64,000 nucleotides of DNA from Sulfuritalea sp. Lineage in GTDB: Bacteria > Pseudomonadota > Gammaproteobacteria > Burkholderiales > Rhodocyclaceae. Shown piece after piece: positions 16,214-26,410 of this stretch; position 1 is the stretch's first letter; every line of letters begins with the position of its first letter. A program made the translations under genes and the position numbers. The notes beneath the pieces are model-generated. The model was not told where the DNA came from. It saw nothing but the letters and a program-made list of their open reading frames with translations, and searched no databases. The stretch covers positions 62,001 through 126,000 of the forward strand of contig JALHPU010000004.1 of assembly GCA_022842325.1 (NCBI GenBank), written 5' to 3'.

Positions 16214-17594
16214 TCATGATTGCCGCCACCGCCACCCGTCCGCCGGCCGTTGCCGGCATGTTCTATCCCGGCGACGTCGCCAGCCTGCAGGACGAGCTCG
16301 CGACCTGCCTCGCCGTTGCCGTCCCGCGAAGCGGCGTCCCAGGCATGCAGAGCCAGCCAGCGCCGACTCCTGACGCCGAAGCTGCCGGCCTGCTCAAGGC
16401 GATCATCGTGCCCCACGCCGGCTACGTCTATTCCGGCGGCACCGCCGGCAAGGCCTACGCCATGCTCGCGCCGCTGGCCGCACGCATCCGCCGCGTGGTG
16501 CTGCTCGGCCCCTGCCATCGCGTCGCCGTGCGCGGACTGGCGGCGCCCACGGTACAGGCTTTCGCCACGCCGCTGGGCAGCATCCCGCTCGATCGCACCG
16601 CGCTCGATGCGCTGGCCGACCTGCCGCAGATCGTCGCCTCCGATGCCGCCCACGCCCAGGAACATTCGCTGGAAGTGCAACTGCCCTTCCTGCAGACCGT
16701 GCTCGGCGAATTCACGCTGGTACCGCTGGCGGTCGGCCAGACCGGCGCCGCCGAGGTGGCTCAGGTCATCGCCCGGCTCTGGGGCGGGCCGGAAACGCTG
16801 ATCGTGATCAGCTCCGACCTCTCGCATTTCCATACTTACCGCGAAGCGCAGCAGATCGACCACGCCACGGCCGACCACATCCTGGCGCTGGAACAGCTCA
16901 CCAGCTTCGAGCAGGCCTGCGGCGCGCTGCCGATCAACGGCCTGATCACCGTAGCGCGCCAGCGCGGCTTGCGCATCGAACGCATCGCGCAATGCAACTC
17001 GGGCGACACCGCCGGCGACAAATCGCGCGTGGTCGGCTATGCCTCCTTCGCGCTTTATGAATCGGTCGGCGCGGATCTCGGCCCGGCCCTGCTGGTGCGC
17101 GCGCGCAATGCCATCGCCGCCCAGCTCAAACAGGCGACGCGTGCCGAGCCGGCGCATCCCGCACTGAACCAGCCCGGCGCTTGTTTCGTCACGCTGACCC
17201 AGAACGGCGCATTGCGCGGCTGCATCGGCTCGCTCGAAGCGCATCGTCCGCTCGACCAGGACGTGCGCGCCAATGCCGTCGCCGCCGCCTTCCGCGATCC
17301 GCGCTTTGCGCCGCTCAAAGCCGAGGAACTGCCGCGCACCCGCGTCGAAGTCTCGCTGCTGACCGCGCCGCAACCGATGAGCTTCACCGACGAGGCCGAC
17401 GCCCTGCGCCAGTTGCGGCCCAACATCGACGGCATCATCTTCATCGCAGGACAGAAAAGAAGCACCTTCCTGCCGCAAGTCTGGGAACAGTTGCCGGAAC
17501 CGCGCGTCTTCATGGCCCATCTAAAACAGAAGGCCGGCCTGCCGGCCGACTACTGGTCATCCGAAGTGCAGCTGCAACGCTACGAGGTGCAGAA

Positions 17595-17619
<25 letters not shown>
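16210..17619 (+). CDS. amrB-amrA: fused AmmeMemoRadiSam proteins B and A (MEMO1-AMMECR1)
   Basis: 469 residues. Residues about 8-283 are a MEMO1/AmrB domain (PPAVAGMFYPGD, IVPHAGYVYSGGTAGKAY, the metal-site-like SSDLSHFHTY and CNSGDT blocks); residues about 285-469 are an AMMECR1/AmrA domain (GACFVTLTQNGALRGCIGS, FRDPRFAPL, VEVSLLT). In other genomes these are separate proteins encoded with a radical SAM enzyme; the fusion supports a physical complex. The function is unknown. A low-complexity insertion of about 20 residues (44-60) in the MEMO domain contains a copy of the dispersed motif. The start overlaps the membrane-protein stop; an ATG at 16216 is an alternative. Confidence 0.9.
16356..16370 (+). 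repeat. dispersed motif copy 3 (inside amrB-amrA)
   Basis: GCCAGCGCCGACTCC exact core, read in frame as PAPT within a low-complexity insertion of the MEMO domain. Confidence 0.55.
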
Positions 17620-18692
<1,073 letters not shown>

Positions 18693-18995
18693 TCCAAATC
18701 GCCGTACTGCCAGCGCCGACTCCCATTGGCGCAGCCGGCACAGGGTATACCGTCTGTATGGCGCCACTTCCGGCCGTTCGAGGTAGCCGTCCAATTTCGA
18801 TAGCCAGAATGTCCTCTGGCTGGGTTGAACGTCAAGTTTCGGCAGCCAAGTTGGCATCTACACCGCCCCGACTCCGCCATGACCGGATTATCGTCATTAC
18901 ATTTGAACTATGAGAGGCAGGTCAAGGCACACTGCCGTACAAATGATGGACCTGAGCGGAATAAAATCATCGCTCGACCATGTAGGGAGCCCGGT
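18693..18995. other. gene-poor stretch with dispersed motif, before the nucleoside phosphorylase
   Basis: No protein with a ribosome site or recognisable similarity was found. It contains motif copy 4 at 18701 and a GCCAAGTTGGC palindrome at 18845-18855; the similar GCCAAGCTGGCC occurs near 19842 on the other side of the next gene. The base composition is lower in GC than neighbouring genes. Confidence 0.6.
18701..18723 (+). repeat. dispersed motif copy 4 (intergenic)
   Basis: Full bipartite form GCCGT-ACT-GCCAGCGCCGACTCC, 9 bp after the amrS stop. Confidence 0.75.
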
Positions 18996-19799
18996 ATGCC
19001 AGTTCCACTGTTGCAGCACAAGAAGTACGCTGAACCCAGTGCATTTACGCCGGAATCCTTGCTTCGAGAAGCGCGCCGGCAAAAGCGCCTTCCTGTCGCA
19101 GCCGTTCCGGAGGTGTGCGTGCTTGATCCCGATGGAGATTTAGTGCGCCAGCTAAGGAATGACGGGCGAGCGCGCATCGATCATTCGTGGGCCTGCTATC
19201 ACACCGATCTCTATCGTGTGTCCTTCAATGGACTTGAGTTTGGGCTGCTTGGGTGCGCCGTTGGAGCTTCTTACGCCGTCCTGGTTGCAGAGGAGCTGTT
19301 CGCATCCGGTTGCCAATTGCTCATAAGCATCACGTCAGCAGGACGGCTCGTCGAATTGCGCGATCCACCTTACTTTGTCCTGATCGAGAAGGCGTTGCGT
19401 GATGAAGGCACCAGCTACCACTACATGCCGGCCTCCGAATTCAGCGCGGCTGATCCGGCGCTTTTGTCGCGTCTTGATGGGGAATTCGAGAACATCGGAG
19501 TCCATGTCGAGCGCGGCGCGACTTGGACAACGGACGCTCCGTTTCGAGAGACCGATGATGCCATTAACGCGATGCGGGCGATGGGTTTGCTGGCGGTGGA
19601 GATGGAAGCTGCTGCTCTCTATGCGTTCGCCAGCGCGCGGGGTAGATCAGTCGTATGTTTTGCGCATGTCACGAATCAGATGGGGCGCATCGAGCAAGAT
19701 TTCGAGAAAGGCGAGGCTGACGGCAGTGTGAGTTCCCTTGCCGTGATCCTAAGAGTGGCTTTGGTTCTTCGGTCAGGAGTAACGGGAATCCCGGCTTGA
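18996..19799 (+). CDS. nucleoside phosphorylase family protein
   Basis: 267 residues of the PNP/UDP phosphorylase fold: FGLLGCAVGASYAVLVAEEL near residue 80, ISITSAGRL near 108 (phosphate/base site region), and the ribose-site signature VEMEAAALYAFA near 202. The family cleaves nucleosides with phosphate; whether the substrate is a purine or pyrimidine nucleoside is not clear. The start at 18996 has a GGGAG site 6 bases upstream. The gene is visibly less GC-rich than its neighbours and uses codons such as TTT, ATA and CTA-type more often, which suggests horizontal acquisition. It stands alone between two direct copies of the dispersed motif (18701 and 19905). Confidence 0.85.
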   Translation: MPVPLLQHKKYAEPSAFTPESLLREARRQKRLPVAAVPEVCVLDPDGDLVRQLRNDGRARIDHSWACYHTDLYRVSFNGLEFGLLGCAVGASYAVLVAEELFASGCQLLISITSAGRLVELRDPPYFVLIEKALRDEGTSYHYMPASEFSAADPALLSRLDGEFENIGVHVERGATWTTDAPFRETDDAINAMRAMGLLAVEMEAAALYAFASARGRSVVCFAHVTNQMGRIEQDFEKGEADGSVSSLAVILRVALVLRSGVTGIPA

Positions 19800-20286
19800 A
19801 CAAACGTCAGACTTAGAGAGGGCGTGATGCCCGGTATGGGCGCCAAGCTGGCCTTCACAATTATCGGATCATCGCCACATCGGCAGGTGTTCTGACTCGC
19901 AGTTGCCGTGTCGCCAGCGCCGACTCCGGATCTGGGATGGCGAGATCATTTGATTCATGACGCTACCGATCAGGCCAGGATACTTTGGTAAAGTCCGTTT
20001 TTTCGGCGGATGGATTGCTTTGCCATGTCCCTGCGACGACCTTTTGGTAGAAGCCTGATCAACAGCTTCGCGGCGCTGCACTTTGATGCTTGCGTCAATA
20101 TCCATAAGTTCGGCCACACGGATGACTGCGCGGACTTTTCTGAAATCGTCCGCAACCGGCTGAATCGCATGAAGTCTACGCAATAGGGCCGGTGGAAGGC
20201 ACAATGTCGCGCCGGCCCCGATTCGAACGAGTGGCCGGAGTACCCAGTCTGAGGAAGGTCGCAAGCAATCGGAAAGCCATACCCGC
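19800..20286. other. 487-bp stretch with motif copy 5 and no convincing gene
   Basis: A 53-codon frame on the plus strand (about 20025-20186) has no recognisable similarity or ribosome site, and a longer minus-strand frame crossing the region looks no better. It may be remains of a decayed gene. Composition is AT-richer than the rest of the window, like the preceding phosphorylase gene. Confidence 0.5.
19905..19927 (+). repeat. dispersed motif copy 5 (intergenic)
   Basis: Full form GCCGT-GTC-GCCAGCGCCGACTCC, identical over 23 bp to the copy at 47918. Confidence 0.8.
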
Positions 20287-21798
20287 ATGAAGACGATCCT
20301 GAAGGAATTTCCCCTGTTCTCCCAACTCGCCGAGGAAAGCCTCGCCGAGCTGACACGGACGGCGCGGACCAGCACGTTTCACCGGGAACAGGCCATCTAC
20401 CGGGTCGGCGATCCGGTCAGCGAAATGCACATTCTGGTGTCGGGCCAGGTGAAGCTCGCGTTGTCGTGCACTCGCGGCACCGAACTGATCATCGATCTGG
20501 TGGAGGCCGGGCGCTCATTCGGCGAAGCCGAACTGTTTGGCAGCGACCCCTACCTGGCGAATGCGATCGCGACCAAACCATCGCAGGTGCTGAGCATTGC
20601 CCGGGAAACGCTGTATCAGGTAATGGCCCTGGATCCGAGCGTTGCGCTGGGCGTCATGAAGCTGCTGGCGCAGCGGCAAATCGAACTGGAGACCGAACTC
20701 GCTGCACGGCACTCGTTTTCCAGCAGCCACCGCTTGCTGGATTATTTCCTCAGACTGGCGGGACCCTACCGCGATCCGCAGGGGGAAAGCCTGGTGACGC
20801 TCGGCATCAGCAAGCAACTGCTGGCTGCCCGCTGCAGCATGCAACCGGAATCGCTGTCGCGGACCCTGCGGGCGCTGATCGAAGCCGGCCTGATCGCTGT
20901 CGATGGTCGCCGGATCCGGCTGATGAACATCGCGATCGATCGCTATCTCGCCGACAACGCCACCGCCCAGGCATTCGCCCCCCCCGGCTACGCCATGGCA
21001 GCAGCGACACGCAGCGGCCTGGCGAGCGGCGAACCCCGCTCGCTGTGCGAATTGATCAACCAGGCCGGACGACAACGCATGTTGTCGCAACGCATGGCGA
21101 AGTCCTGGCTGATGCTGCAACGCGGCGTCCTGCCGCGACGCTCACGCGTGATCCTGCGCCAGTCCATGGCGCTGTTCGACAGCAACCTGAAGGAACTGGA
21201 CGGGCTGGCGAGCAACGCCGGGATCGGTTCGGTGCAGGCCGAACTGGCCGAGCTATGGCGCCCCTACCAGCGCCTGCTGGAAGCCGAGCCCACGCGCCGG
21301 ACCGCCCGCGAGCTGTTCGGCATCAGCGAAGAAGTGCTGGCCGCGGCGGACAAGCTGACCCTGAGGTTCGAAAGGATCGATGGCACGCATCAGGGAAAAC
21401 TGGTCAACCTGGCCGGGCGCGAGCGCATGCTTTCGCAGCGCATGGCCAAGCTCTACATGTTCCGCCAAATGGGCATGGAGTTGTCGAAATGCCGGCTGGA
21501 AATGGACAAGGGCAACCGTGATTTCTCGAAGAACCTCAGCCAGCTTTCAGCGGTAACCGGGGACGAGCCGGCGATCGTGGCCGAACTGGAACGGGTGGCG
21601 AAGTACTGGGATGCCTTGCGCTCGGTGCTGGCCATCGACGATGGGGCGAACTTTACCGCCGCCGCCGTCCAGGTGTTCACCGCCAGCGAAGACCTGCTGC
21701 GGCACACGGACAACGCCGTCGCCTTGTACGCGATGCGGCCTGTTGCCGGCAGCCACGATCCGCGCCATCCGCGTCAGCGGGCGTTCGGGCCGACTTAG
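20287..21798 (+). CDS. Crp/Fnr-type regulator with two C-terminal PilJ/NarX-like boxes
   Basis: 503 residues. Residues about 5-120 are a cNMP-binding fold (FHREQAIYRVGDPVSEMHIL, GRSFGEAELFG) and about 155-220 a winged helix (GISKQLLAARCSMQPESLSRTLRALIEAGLI), so the N-terminal half is a DNA-binding regulator. The rest holds two repeats of a helical sensor domain like the PilJ/NarX N-terminal domain, each with a P-box-like signature: NQAGRQRMLSQRMAKSW near 258 and NLAGRERMLSQRMAKLY near 374. In NarX this segment binds nitrate. There is no signal peptide or membrane helix, so the whole protein is cytoplasmic. The ligand is inferred at most to be an oxyanion. The four cysteines of Fnr are absent. 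Confidence 0.85.
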   Translation: MKTILKEFPLFSQLAEESLAELTRTARTSTFHREQAIYRVGDPVSEMHILVSGQVKLALSCTRGTELIIDLVEAGRSFGEAELFGSDPYLANAIATKPSQVLSIARETLYQVMALDPSVALGVMKLLAQRQIELETELAARHSFSSSHRLLDYFLRLAGPYRDPQGESLVTLGISKQLLAARCSMQPESLSRTLRALIEAGLIAVDGRRIRLMNIAIDRYLADNATAQAFAPPGYAMAAATRSGLASGEPRSLCELINQAGRQRMLSQRMAKSWLMLQRGVLPRRSRVILRQSMALFDSNLKELDGLASNAGIGSVQAELAELWRPYQRLLEAEPTRRTARELFGISEEVLAAADKLTLRFERIDGTHQGKLVNLAGRERMLSQRMAKLYMFRQMGMELSKCRLEMDKGNRDFSKNLSQLSAVTGDEPAIVAELERVAKYWDALRSVLAIDDGANFTAAAVQVFTASEDLLRHTDNAVALYAMRPVAGSHDPRHPRQRAFGPT

Positions 21799-21802
21799 CC
21801 AA

Positions 21803-21824
21803 GAGTCGGCGCCGGTGCCACGGC
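21803..21824 (-). repeat. dispersed motif copy 6 (upstream of mfd)
   Basis: On the minus strand it reads GCCGT-GGC-ACCGGCGCCGACTC, two bases off the core. It lies 6 bases upstream of the TATAAT box of mfd (21831-21836), across the expected -35 region. Confidence 0.65.
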
Positions 21825-21830
21825 GCTGCG

Positions 21831-21836
21831 TATAAT
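21831..21836 (+). promoter_or_regulatory. probable -10 box of mfd
   Basis: Perfect TATAAT 38 bases before the mfd ATG. No good -35 hexamer is present at 16-18 bp; that position is occupied by motif copy 6. Confidence 0.5.
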
Positions 21837-21873
21837 TCGCGGCCTTTCCGCAAACCGCGGCAACGTGCATTCC

Positions 21874-24800
21874 ATGAAGTCCCTGCTGTCCCTGCCCGTA
21901 CTACCGAAACCCGGTCAACGCCTCGATCTGCCGCCGCTGGCGGCCTCCGCCGACGCGCTGGCGCTGGCGCAGCTCGCCCGACCCGGCATGCTGCTGGCGG
22001 TGGTGACGGCGAGCCCGCTCGAAGCCCAGCGCCTGGCCGAGGAAATCGTCTGGTTTCAGCCCGATCTGCGTGTGCATCTGTTGCCGGACTGGGAAACCCT
22101 GCCCTACGACAGCTTCTCGCCGCACCAGGACCTGATCTCGGAGCGGCTGGCGACGCTCTATGCCGTTTCGCGCAACGAATGCGAAGTGCTGATCGCGGCC
22201 GCCTCGACCGCCGTCACGCGCCTGGCGCCGCCGGCCTTCCTCGCCGGCCACACCTTCTTCATGAAGAAGGGCGAGCGGCTGGACATGGGCAAGCTGCGCG
22301 CGCAGTTGACCGTCGCCGGCTACCAGCATGTCACCCAGGTGGTCGCCGCTGGCGAATACAGCGTGCGCGGCGGCCTGGTGGACCTGTTCCCGATGGGCAC
22401 GCAACTACCCTACCGCATCGAACTGTTCGACGACGAAGTGGAAACCATCCGCAGCTTCGACGTCGATTCGCAGCGCACGCTCTACCCGGTGCCGGAAATC
22501 CGCCTTTTGCCGGCGCGCGAATTCCCTGCCGGCGAGGCCGGCCGCACCACTTTCCGCCAGCGCTTCCGCGAAGCCTTCGAAGGCGATGCCTCGCGCGTCA
22601 GTCTCTACAAGGACGTCTCGAACGGAATACTCCCCGCCGGCATCGAGTACTACCTGCCGCTGTTCTTCGAGAGCACGGCGACGCTGTTCGACTACCTGCC
22701 CGAACACGCCACGCTGCTGCTGCACGGCGACGTGCCCGCCGCGATTGCCGAGTTCTGGACCGACCTGCAGGGCCGCTACAAGATGCTCGGCGGCGACCGC
22801 TCGCGGCCGGTGCTGCCGCCGGGCGAGCTGTTCCTGCGCGACGAGGAATTCTTCGTCGCCGCCAAGCCGCTGGGACAACTCGGACTCAAACCGACAGTCG
22901 GCGCTGGCGGTACGGCGGCGCTGCCGATCCTGGCGGTCAACCGCAAGGCCGACGACCCGCTCGCCGCGCTGCGCGGCTTCCTCGGCCTGCATGGCGGCCG
23001 CGTGCTGCTGCTGGCCGAATCGCCGGGCCGACGCCAGACCCTGGCCGACTACCTCGCCGAATACGGCCTCGTACCCGCGTCCTGCGCCGACTTCGCCGAG
23101 TTTCTCGCCAGCGCCGAGGCCTTCATGCTCGGCGTCGGCCCGCTCTCGGGCGGCTTCCTCCTTCTCCCTCCCCTTCAAGGGGAGGGCCGGGGTGGGGATG
23201 GGGTGGGCATCGCGGTCGTCACCGAAAACGAGCTCTACGCCGCCACGGCCCGCCCGCGCGGACGGCGCACCGATGCCCGCCGCGCCAACCTCGAAGGCTG
23301 GCTGCGCGACCTGTCCGAGCTCAAGGTCGGCGACCCGGTGGTGCATGAGAGCCACGGCATCGGCCGCTACCTCGGCCTGCTGCACATGGATTTCGGCGAG
23401 GGCGACACGGAATTCCTCCATCTCGAATATGCCAATGGCGCCAAGCTCTACGTGCCGGTGGCGCAACTGCAGGTCATCTCGCGCTACAGCGGCGCCGACC
23501 CGGAAGCCATCCAGCTGCATACGCTGGGCTCCGGCCAGTGGGAGAAGGCCAAGAAGAAAGCTGCAGAGCAGGTGCATGACACCGCTGCCGAACTGCTCGA
23601 CCTGTATGCGCGGCGCGCCCTGCGCGAAGGCCATCCCTTCGTGTTCAAGCAGCATGACCTGGAAGCCTTCGCCGACGGCTTCGGCTTCGAGGAAACCCCG
23701 GACCAGCAGACCGCGATCAATGCCGTGATCGAGGACATGAAATCCGGCAAGCCGATGGACCGGCTGGTCTGCGGCGACGTCGGCTTCGGCAAGACCGAAG
23801 TCGCGATGCGCGCCGCCTTCGTCGCCGTGGCCGACGGCAAGCAGGTCGCGATCCTGTGTCCGACCACGCTGCTGGCCGAGCAGCACTACCAGAACTTCAG
23901 CGACCGCTTCGCCAACTGGCCGATCAGGATCGCCGAGATCTCGCGCTTCAAGTCGGCGAAAGAGCAGGACGAAGCCGTGGCACTGCTGGCGCAGGGCAAG
24001 ATCGACATCCTGATCGGCACCCATCGCTTGCTGCAGAAGGACGTCAGGTTCGAGCGCCTCGGCCTGATCATCATCGACGAAGAACACCGCTTCGGCGTGC
24101 GCCAGAAGGAAGCACTGAAGGCGCTGCGCGCACAGGTCGACGTGCTGACCCTGACCGCGACGCCGATCCCGCGCACCCTGGGCCTGTCGCTCGAAGGCCT
24201 GCGCGATTTTTCGGTGATCGCCACGCCGCCGCAGAAGCGCCTGGCGATCAAGACCTTCGTTACCAAGTGGTCCAACGGCCAGGTGCGCGAAGCCTGTTTG
24301 CGCGAATTCAAGCGTGGCGGCCAGGTGTACTTCCTGCACAACGAGGTCGACACCATAGAGAACATGCAGGAACGCCTGCACACCCTGCTGCCCGAGGCGC
24401 GCATCGTGGTCGGCCACGGCCAGTTGCCGGAGCGCGAACTGGAACGCGTGATGCGCGAATTCACCCAGCAAAAGCACAACCTGCTGCTGTGCTCGACCAT
24501 CATCGAGACCGGCATCGACAACCCGCACGCCAACACCATCGTCATCAACCGCGCCGACAAGTTCGGCCTGGCGCAGCTGCACCAGTTGCGCGGCCGCGTC
24601 GGGCGCTCGCACCACCAGGCCTATGCCTACCTGCTGACTCACGAGGACGCCAAGCCAACGGCCCAGGCCAAGCGCCGCCTCGAAGCCATCCAGGCCATGG
24701 AAGAACTCGGCTCCGGCTTCTTCCTCGCCATGCACGACCTGGAGATCCGCGGCGCCGGCGAAGTGCTGGGCGAATCGCAAAGCGGCGAGATCCACGAAAT

Positions 24801-25326
24801 CGGCTTCGCCATGTACACCAACATGCTCAACGCCGCCGTGCGCGCGCTGAAGGCCGGCGAGAAGGTGCCCGACCTGACCCAGCCGCTGTCGATCACCTCG
24901 GAAATCAACCTGCGCGTGCCGGCGCTGCTGACCAACGACTATTGCCCCGACGTGCATGAACGCCTGACGCTCTACAAGCGCCTGGCCAATTGCGATAGTG
25001 AAAACGATCTGCGCGACATGCAGGAGGAACTGATCGACCGCTACGGCGAAATGCCGGCGCAGACCCAGGCTCTGATGGAAACCCACCGCCTGCGCCTGGC
25101 CGGCCGCGCGCTGGGCCTGGCCAAGCTGGATGCCGGCCCGGCCGCGATACAATTGCAATTTGTGCCGAACCCTCCGATCGACCCCGCGAAAATCATCCGG
25201 CTGCTCCAGAGCGACCGCAGCTTCAAGCTGGCCGGCCAGGACAGGCTGCTCTGGCAAAGGCCCACGGCGAACCTGAAGGAACGCGTTGGCGCGGTAAAAG
25301 AACTCTTCAACAAGTTGAAACCCTGA
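21874..25326 (+). CDS. mfd: transcription-repair coupling factor Mfd
   Basis: 1150 residues. It releases stalled RNA polymerase from DNA lesions and recruits UvrA. Order: UvrB-like N-terminal module (LLPDWETLPYDSFSPHQD near 75), RNA polymerase interaction domain (about 470-550, VHESHGIGRYLGL), helicase motifs (GDVGFGKTEVAMRAAF near 634, DEEHRFGVRQKE, TATPIPRTL, TGIDNPHANT, QLRGRVGRS) and the C-terminal TRCF domain. Two segments look inserted: a dispersed-motif copy at 22896 (TVGAGG) and a palindromic G-rich block (about residues 428-446) just before the polymerase-binding domain. The ATG at 21874 was preferred over a GTG at 21865. The stop overlaps the aroG start (TGATG). Confidence 0.97.
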   Translation: MKSLLSLPVLPKPGQRLDLPPLAASADALALAQLARPGMLLAVVTASPLEAQRLAEEIVWFQPDLRVHLLPDWETLPYDSFSPHQDLISERLATLYAVSRNECEVLIAAASTAVTRLAPPAFLAGHTFFMKKGERLDMGKLRAQLTVAGYQHVTQVVAAGEYSVRGGLVDLFPMGTQLPYRIELFDDEVETIRSFDVDSQRTLYPVPEIRLLPAREFPAGEAGRTTFRQRFREAFEGDASRVSLYKDVSNGILPAGIEYYLPLFFESTATLFDYLPEHATLLLHGDVPAAIAEFWTDLQGRYKMLGGDRSRPVLPPGELFLRDEEFFVAAKPLGQLGLKPTVGAGGTAALPILAVNRKADDPLAALRGFLGLHGGRVLLLAESPGRRQTLADYLAEYGLVPASCADFAEFLASAEAFMLGVGPLSGGFLLLPPLQGEGRGGDGVGIAVVTENELYAATARPRGRRTDARRANLEGWLRDLSELKVGDPVVHESHGIGRYLGLLHMDFGEGDTEFLHLEYANGAKLYVPVAQLQVISRYSGADPEAIQLHTLGSGQWEKAKKKAAEQVHDTAAELLDLYARRALREGHPFVFKQHDLEAFADGFGFEETPDQQTAINAVIEDMKSGKPMDRLVCGDVGFGKTEVAMRAAFVAVADGKQVAILCPTTLLAEQHYQNFSDRFANWPIRIAEISRFKSAKEQDEAVALLAQGKIDILIGTHRLLQKDVRFERLGLIIIDEEHRFGVRQKEALKALRAQVDVLTLTATPIPRTLGLSLEGLRDFSVIATPPQKRLAIKTFVTKWSNGQVREACLREFKRGGQVYFLHNEVDTIENMQERLHTLLPEARIVVGHGQLPERELERVMREFTQQKHNLLLCSTIIETGIDNPHANTIVINRADKFGLAQLHQLRGRVGRSHHQAYAYLLTHEDAKPTAQAKRRLEAIQAMEELGSGFFLAMHDLEIRGAGEVLGESQSGEIHEIGFAMYTNMLNAAVRALKAGEKVPDLTQPLSITSEINLRVPALLTNDYCPDVHERLTLYKRLANCDSENDLRDMQEELIDRYGEMPAQTQALMETHRLRLAGRALGLAKLDAGPAAIQLQFVPNPPIDPAKIIRLLQSDRSFKLAGQDRLLWQRPTANLKERVGAVKELFNKLKP
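22896..22916 (-). repeat. dispersed motif copy 7 (inside mfd)
   Basis: On the minus strand GCCGT-ACC-GCCAGCGCCGACT, all fixed positions conserved; antisense to mfd, which reads it as TVGAGGTA. Confidence 0.75.
23155..23207 (+). repeat. palindromic G-rich element inserted in frame in mfd
   Basis: A perfect 10-bp inverted repeat with one central base (CCCTCCCCTT-C-AAGGGGAGGG, 23166-23186) is followed by a tail rich in GGGG (GCCGGGGTGGGGATGGGG). It adds about 18 residues (GGFLLLPPLQGEGRGGDG) to Mfd without breaking the frame. It resembles REP-type elements that can sit inside genes. Confidence 0.65.
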
Positions 25327-26402
25327 TGCAGATCACTGAAAACCTGAATATCGAAGCCTTCGAACCGATGCCGACGCCGGAGGAGATCCATTCCCGCGTG
25401 CCGCTGTCGGATGCCGCCGCAGAGTCGGTGCTGGCGGGACGGCGCACGCTGGAGCGCATCCTCGACGGCAAGGACCCGCGCATTTTCGTCGTGGTCGGCC
25501 CCTGCTCCATCCACGATCCGGTGGCCGGACTCGATTACGCGCGACGCCTGAAAAAGCTGGCGGACGAAGTCGCCGGCACCATGCTGCTGGTGATGCGGGT
25601 GTATTTCGAGAAGCCGCGCACGGCGACGGGATGGAAGGGCTACATCAACGATCCGCGCATGGACGACTCCTTCCACATCGAGGAAGGCATGCAGAAGGCG
25701 CGCGAATTCCTGCTCGCCGTGAATGAAATCGGCCTGCCGGCCGGCACCGAGGCGTTGGACCCGATCGCCCCGCAATACCTCGGCGACCTGATCGGCTGGG
25801 CCGCAATCGGCGCGCGCACCTCGGAGTCGCAAACCCATCGCGAGATGTCCTCGGGCCTCTCGGCCCCGGTCGGCTTCAAGAACGGCACCGACGGCTCGCT
25901 CGACGCCGCGATCAACGCCATCATTTCCGCGTCCAGCCCGCACAGCTTTCTCGGCATCAACATGCAGGGCCGCTCCAGCGTGGTGCGCACCGCCGGCAAC
26001 CGCTACGGCCACCTGGTGCTGCGCGGCGGCGGCGGGCGGCCGAACTACGACACGGTCAGCGTCGCGCTGGCCGAGGCGGCGCTGGCCAAGGCCAAGCTGC
26101 CGCACAACATCGTGGTCGACTGCTCGCACGCCAACAGCTACAAGAAACCCGAGTTGCAACCTCTGGTGATGCAGGATTGCATCAACCAGATCTGCGCCCA
26201 GCGCAAGGCCGGCCATCGTTCCATCGTCGGCCTGATGATCGAGAGCTTCATCGAGGCCGGCAATCAGCCGATTCCCGACGACCTGTCACAGTTGAAATAT
26301 GGCTGCTCGGTCACCGACGCCTGCGTCGATTGGCCGACCACCGAGAAAATGATCCGCGACGCCGATGCCGCGCTGCGCGGCCTGCCCGCCTTCCCTGCCT
26401 GA
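25326..26402 (+). CDS. aroG: 3-deoxy-7-phosphoheptulonate synthase, class I
   Basis: 358 residues. First step of the shikimate pathway: phosphoenolpyruvate plus erythrose 4-phosphate. It is the AroF/G/H type: VVVGPCSIHDPVAGLDYARRL near residue 57, MRVYFEKPRTATGWKGYIND near 89, GARTSESQTHREMSSGLS near 160, and HNIVVDCSHANSYK near 260 with the metal-binding cysteine and histidine region. Which aromatic amino acid inhibits it cannot be decided by eye. It overlaps the mfd stop by one base and is followed after 8 bases by a DUF1015 gene. Confidence 0.95.
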   Translation: MQITENLNIEAFEPMPTPEEIHSRVPLSDAAAESVLAGRRTLERILDGKDPRIFVVVGPCSIHDPVAGLDYARRLKKLADEVAGTMLLVMRVYFEKPRTATGWKGYINDPRMDDSFHIEEGMQKAREFLLAVNEIGLPAGTEALDPIAPQYLGDLIGWAAIGARTSESQTHREMSSGLSAPVGFKNGTDGSLDAAINAIISASSPHSFLGINMQGRSSVVRTAGNRYGHLVLRGGGGRPNYDTVSVALAEAALAKAKLPHNIVVDCSHANSYKKPELQPLVMQDCINQICAQRKAGHRSIVGLMIESFIEAGNQPIPDDLSQLKYGCSVTDACVDWPTTEKMIRDADAALRGLPAFPA

Positions 26403-26410
26403 GAGTGCAC

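Noticed and set aside
20025-20186. 53-codon plus-strand frame as a small gene
   Set aside because: No ribosome site and no recognisable similarity; kept only as part of a gene-free stretch.
22405-25257. 950-residue open frame antisense to mfd
   Set aside because: It mirrors mfd codons in GC-rich DNA and encodes no recognisable domain; mfd is certain.
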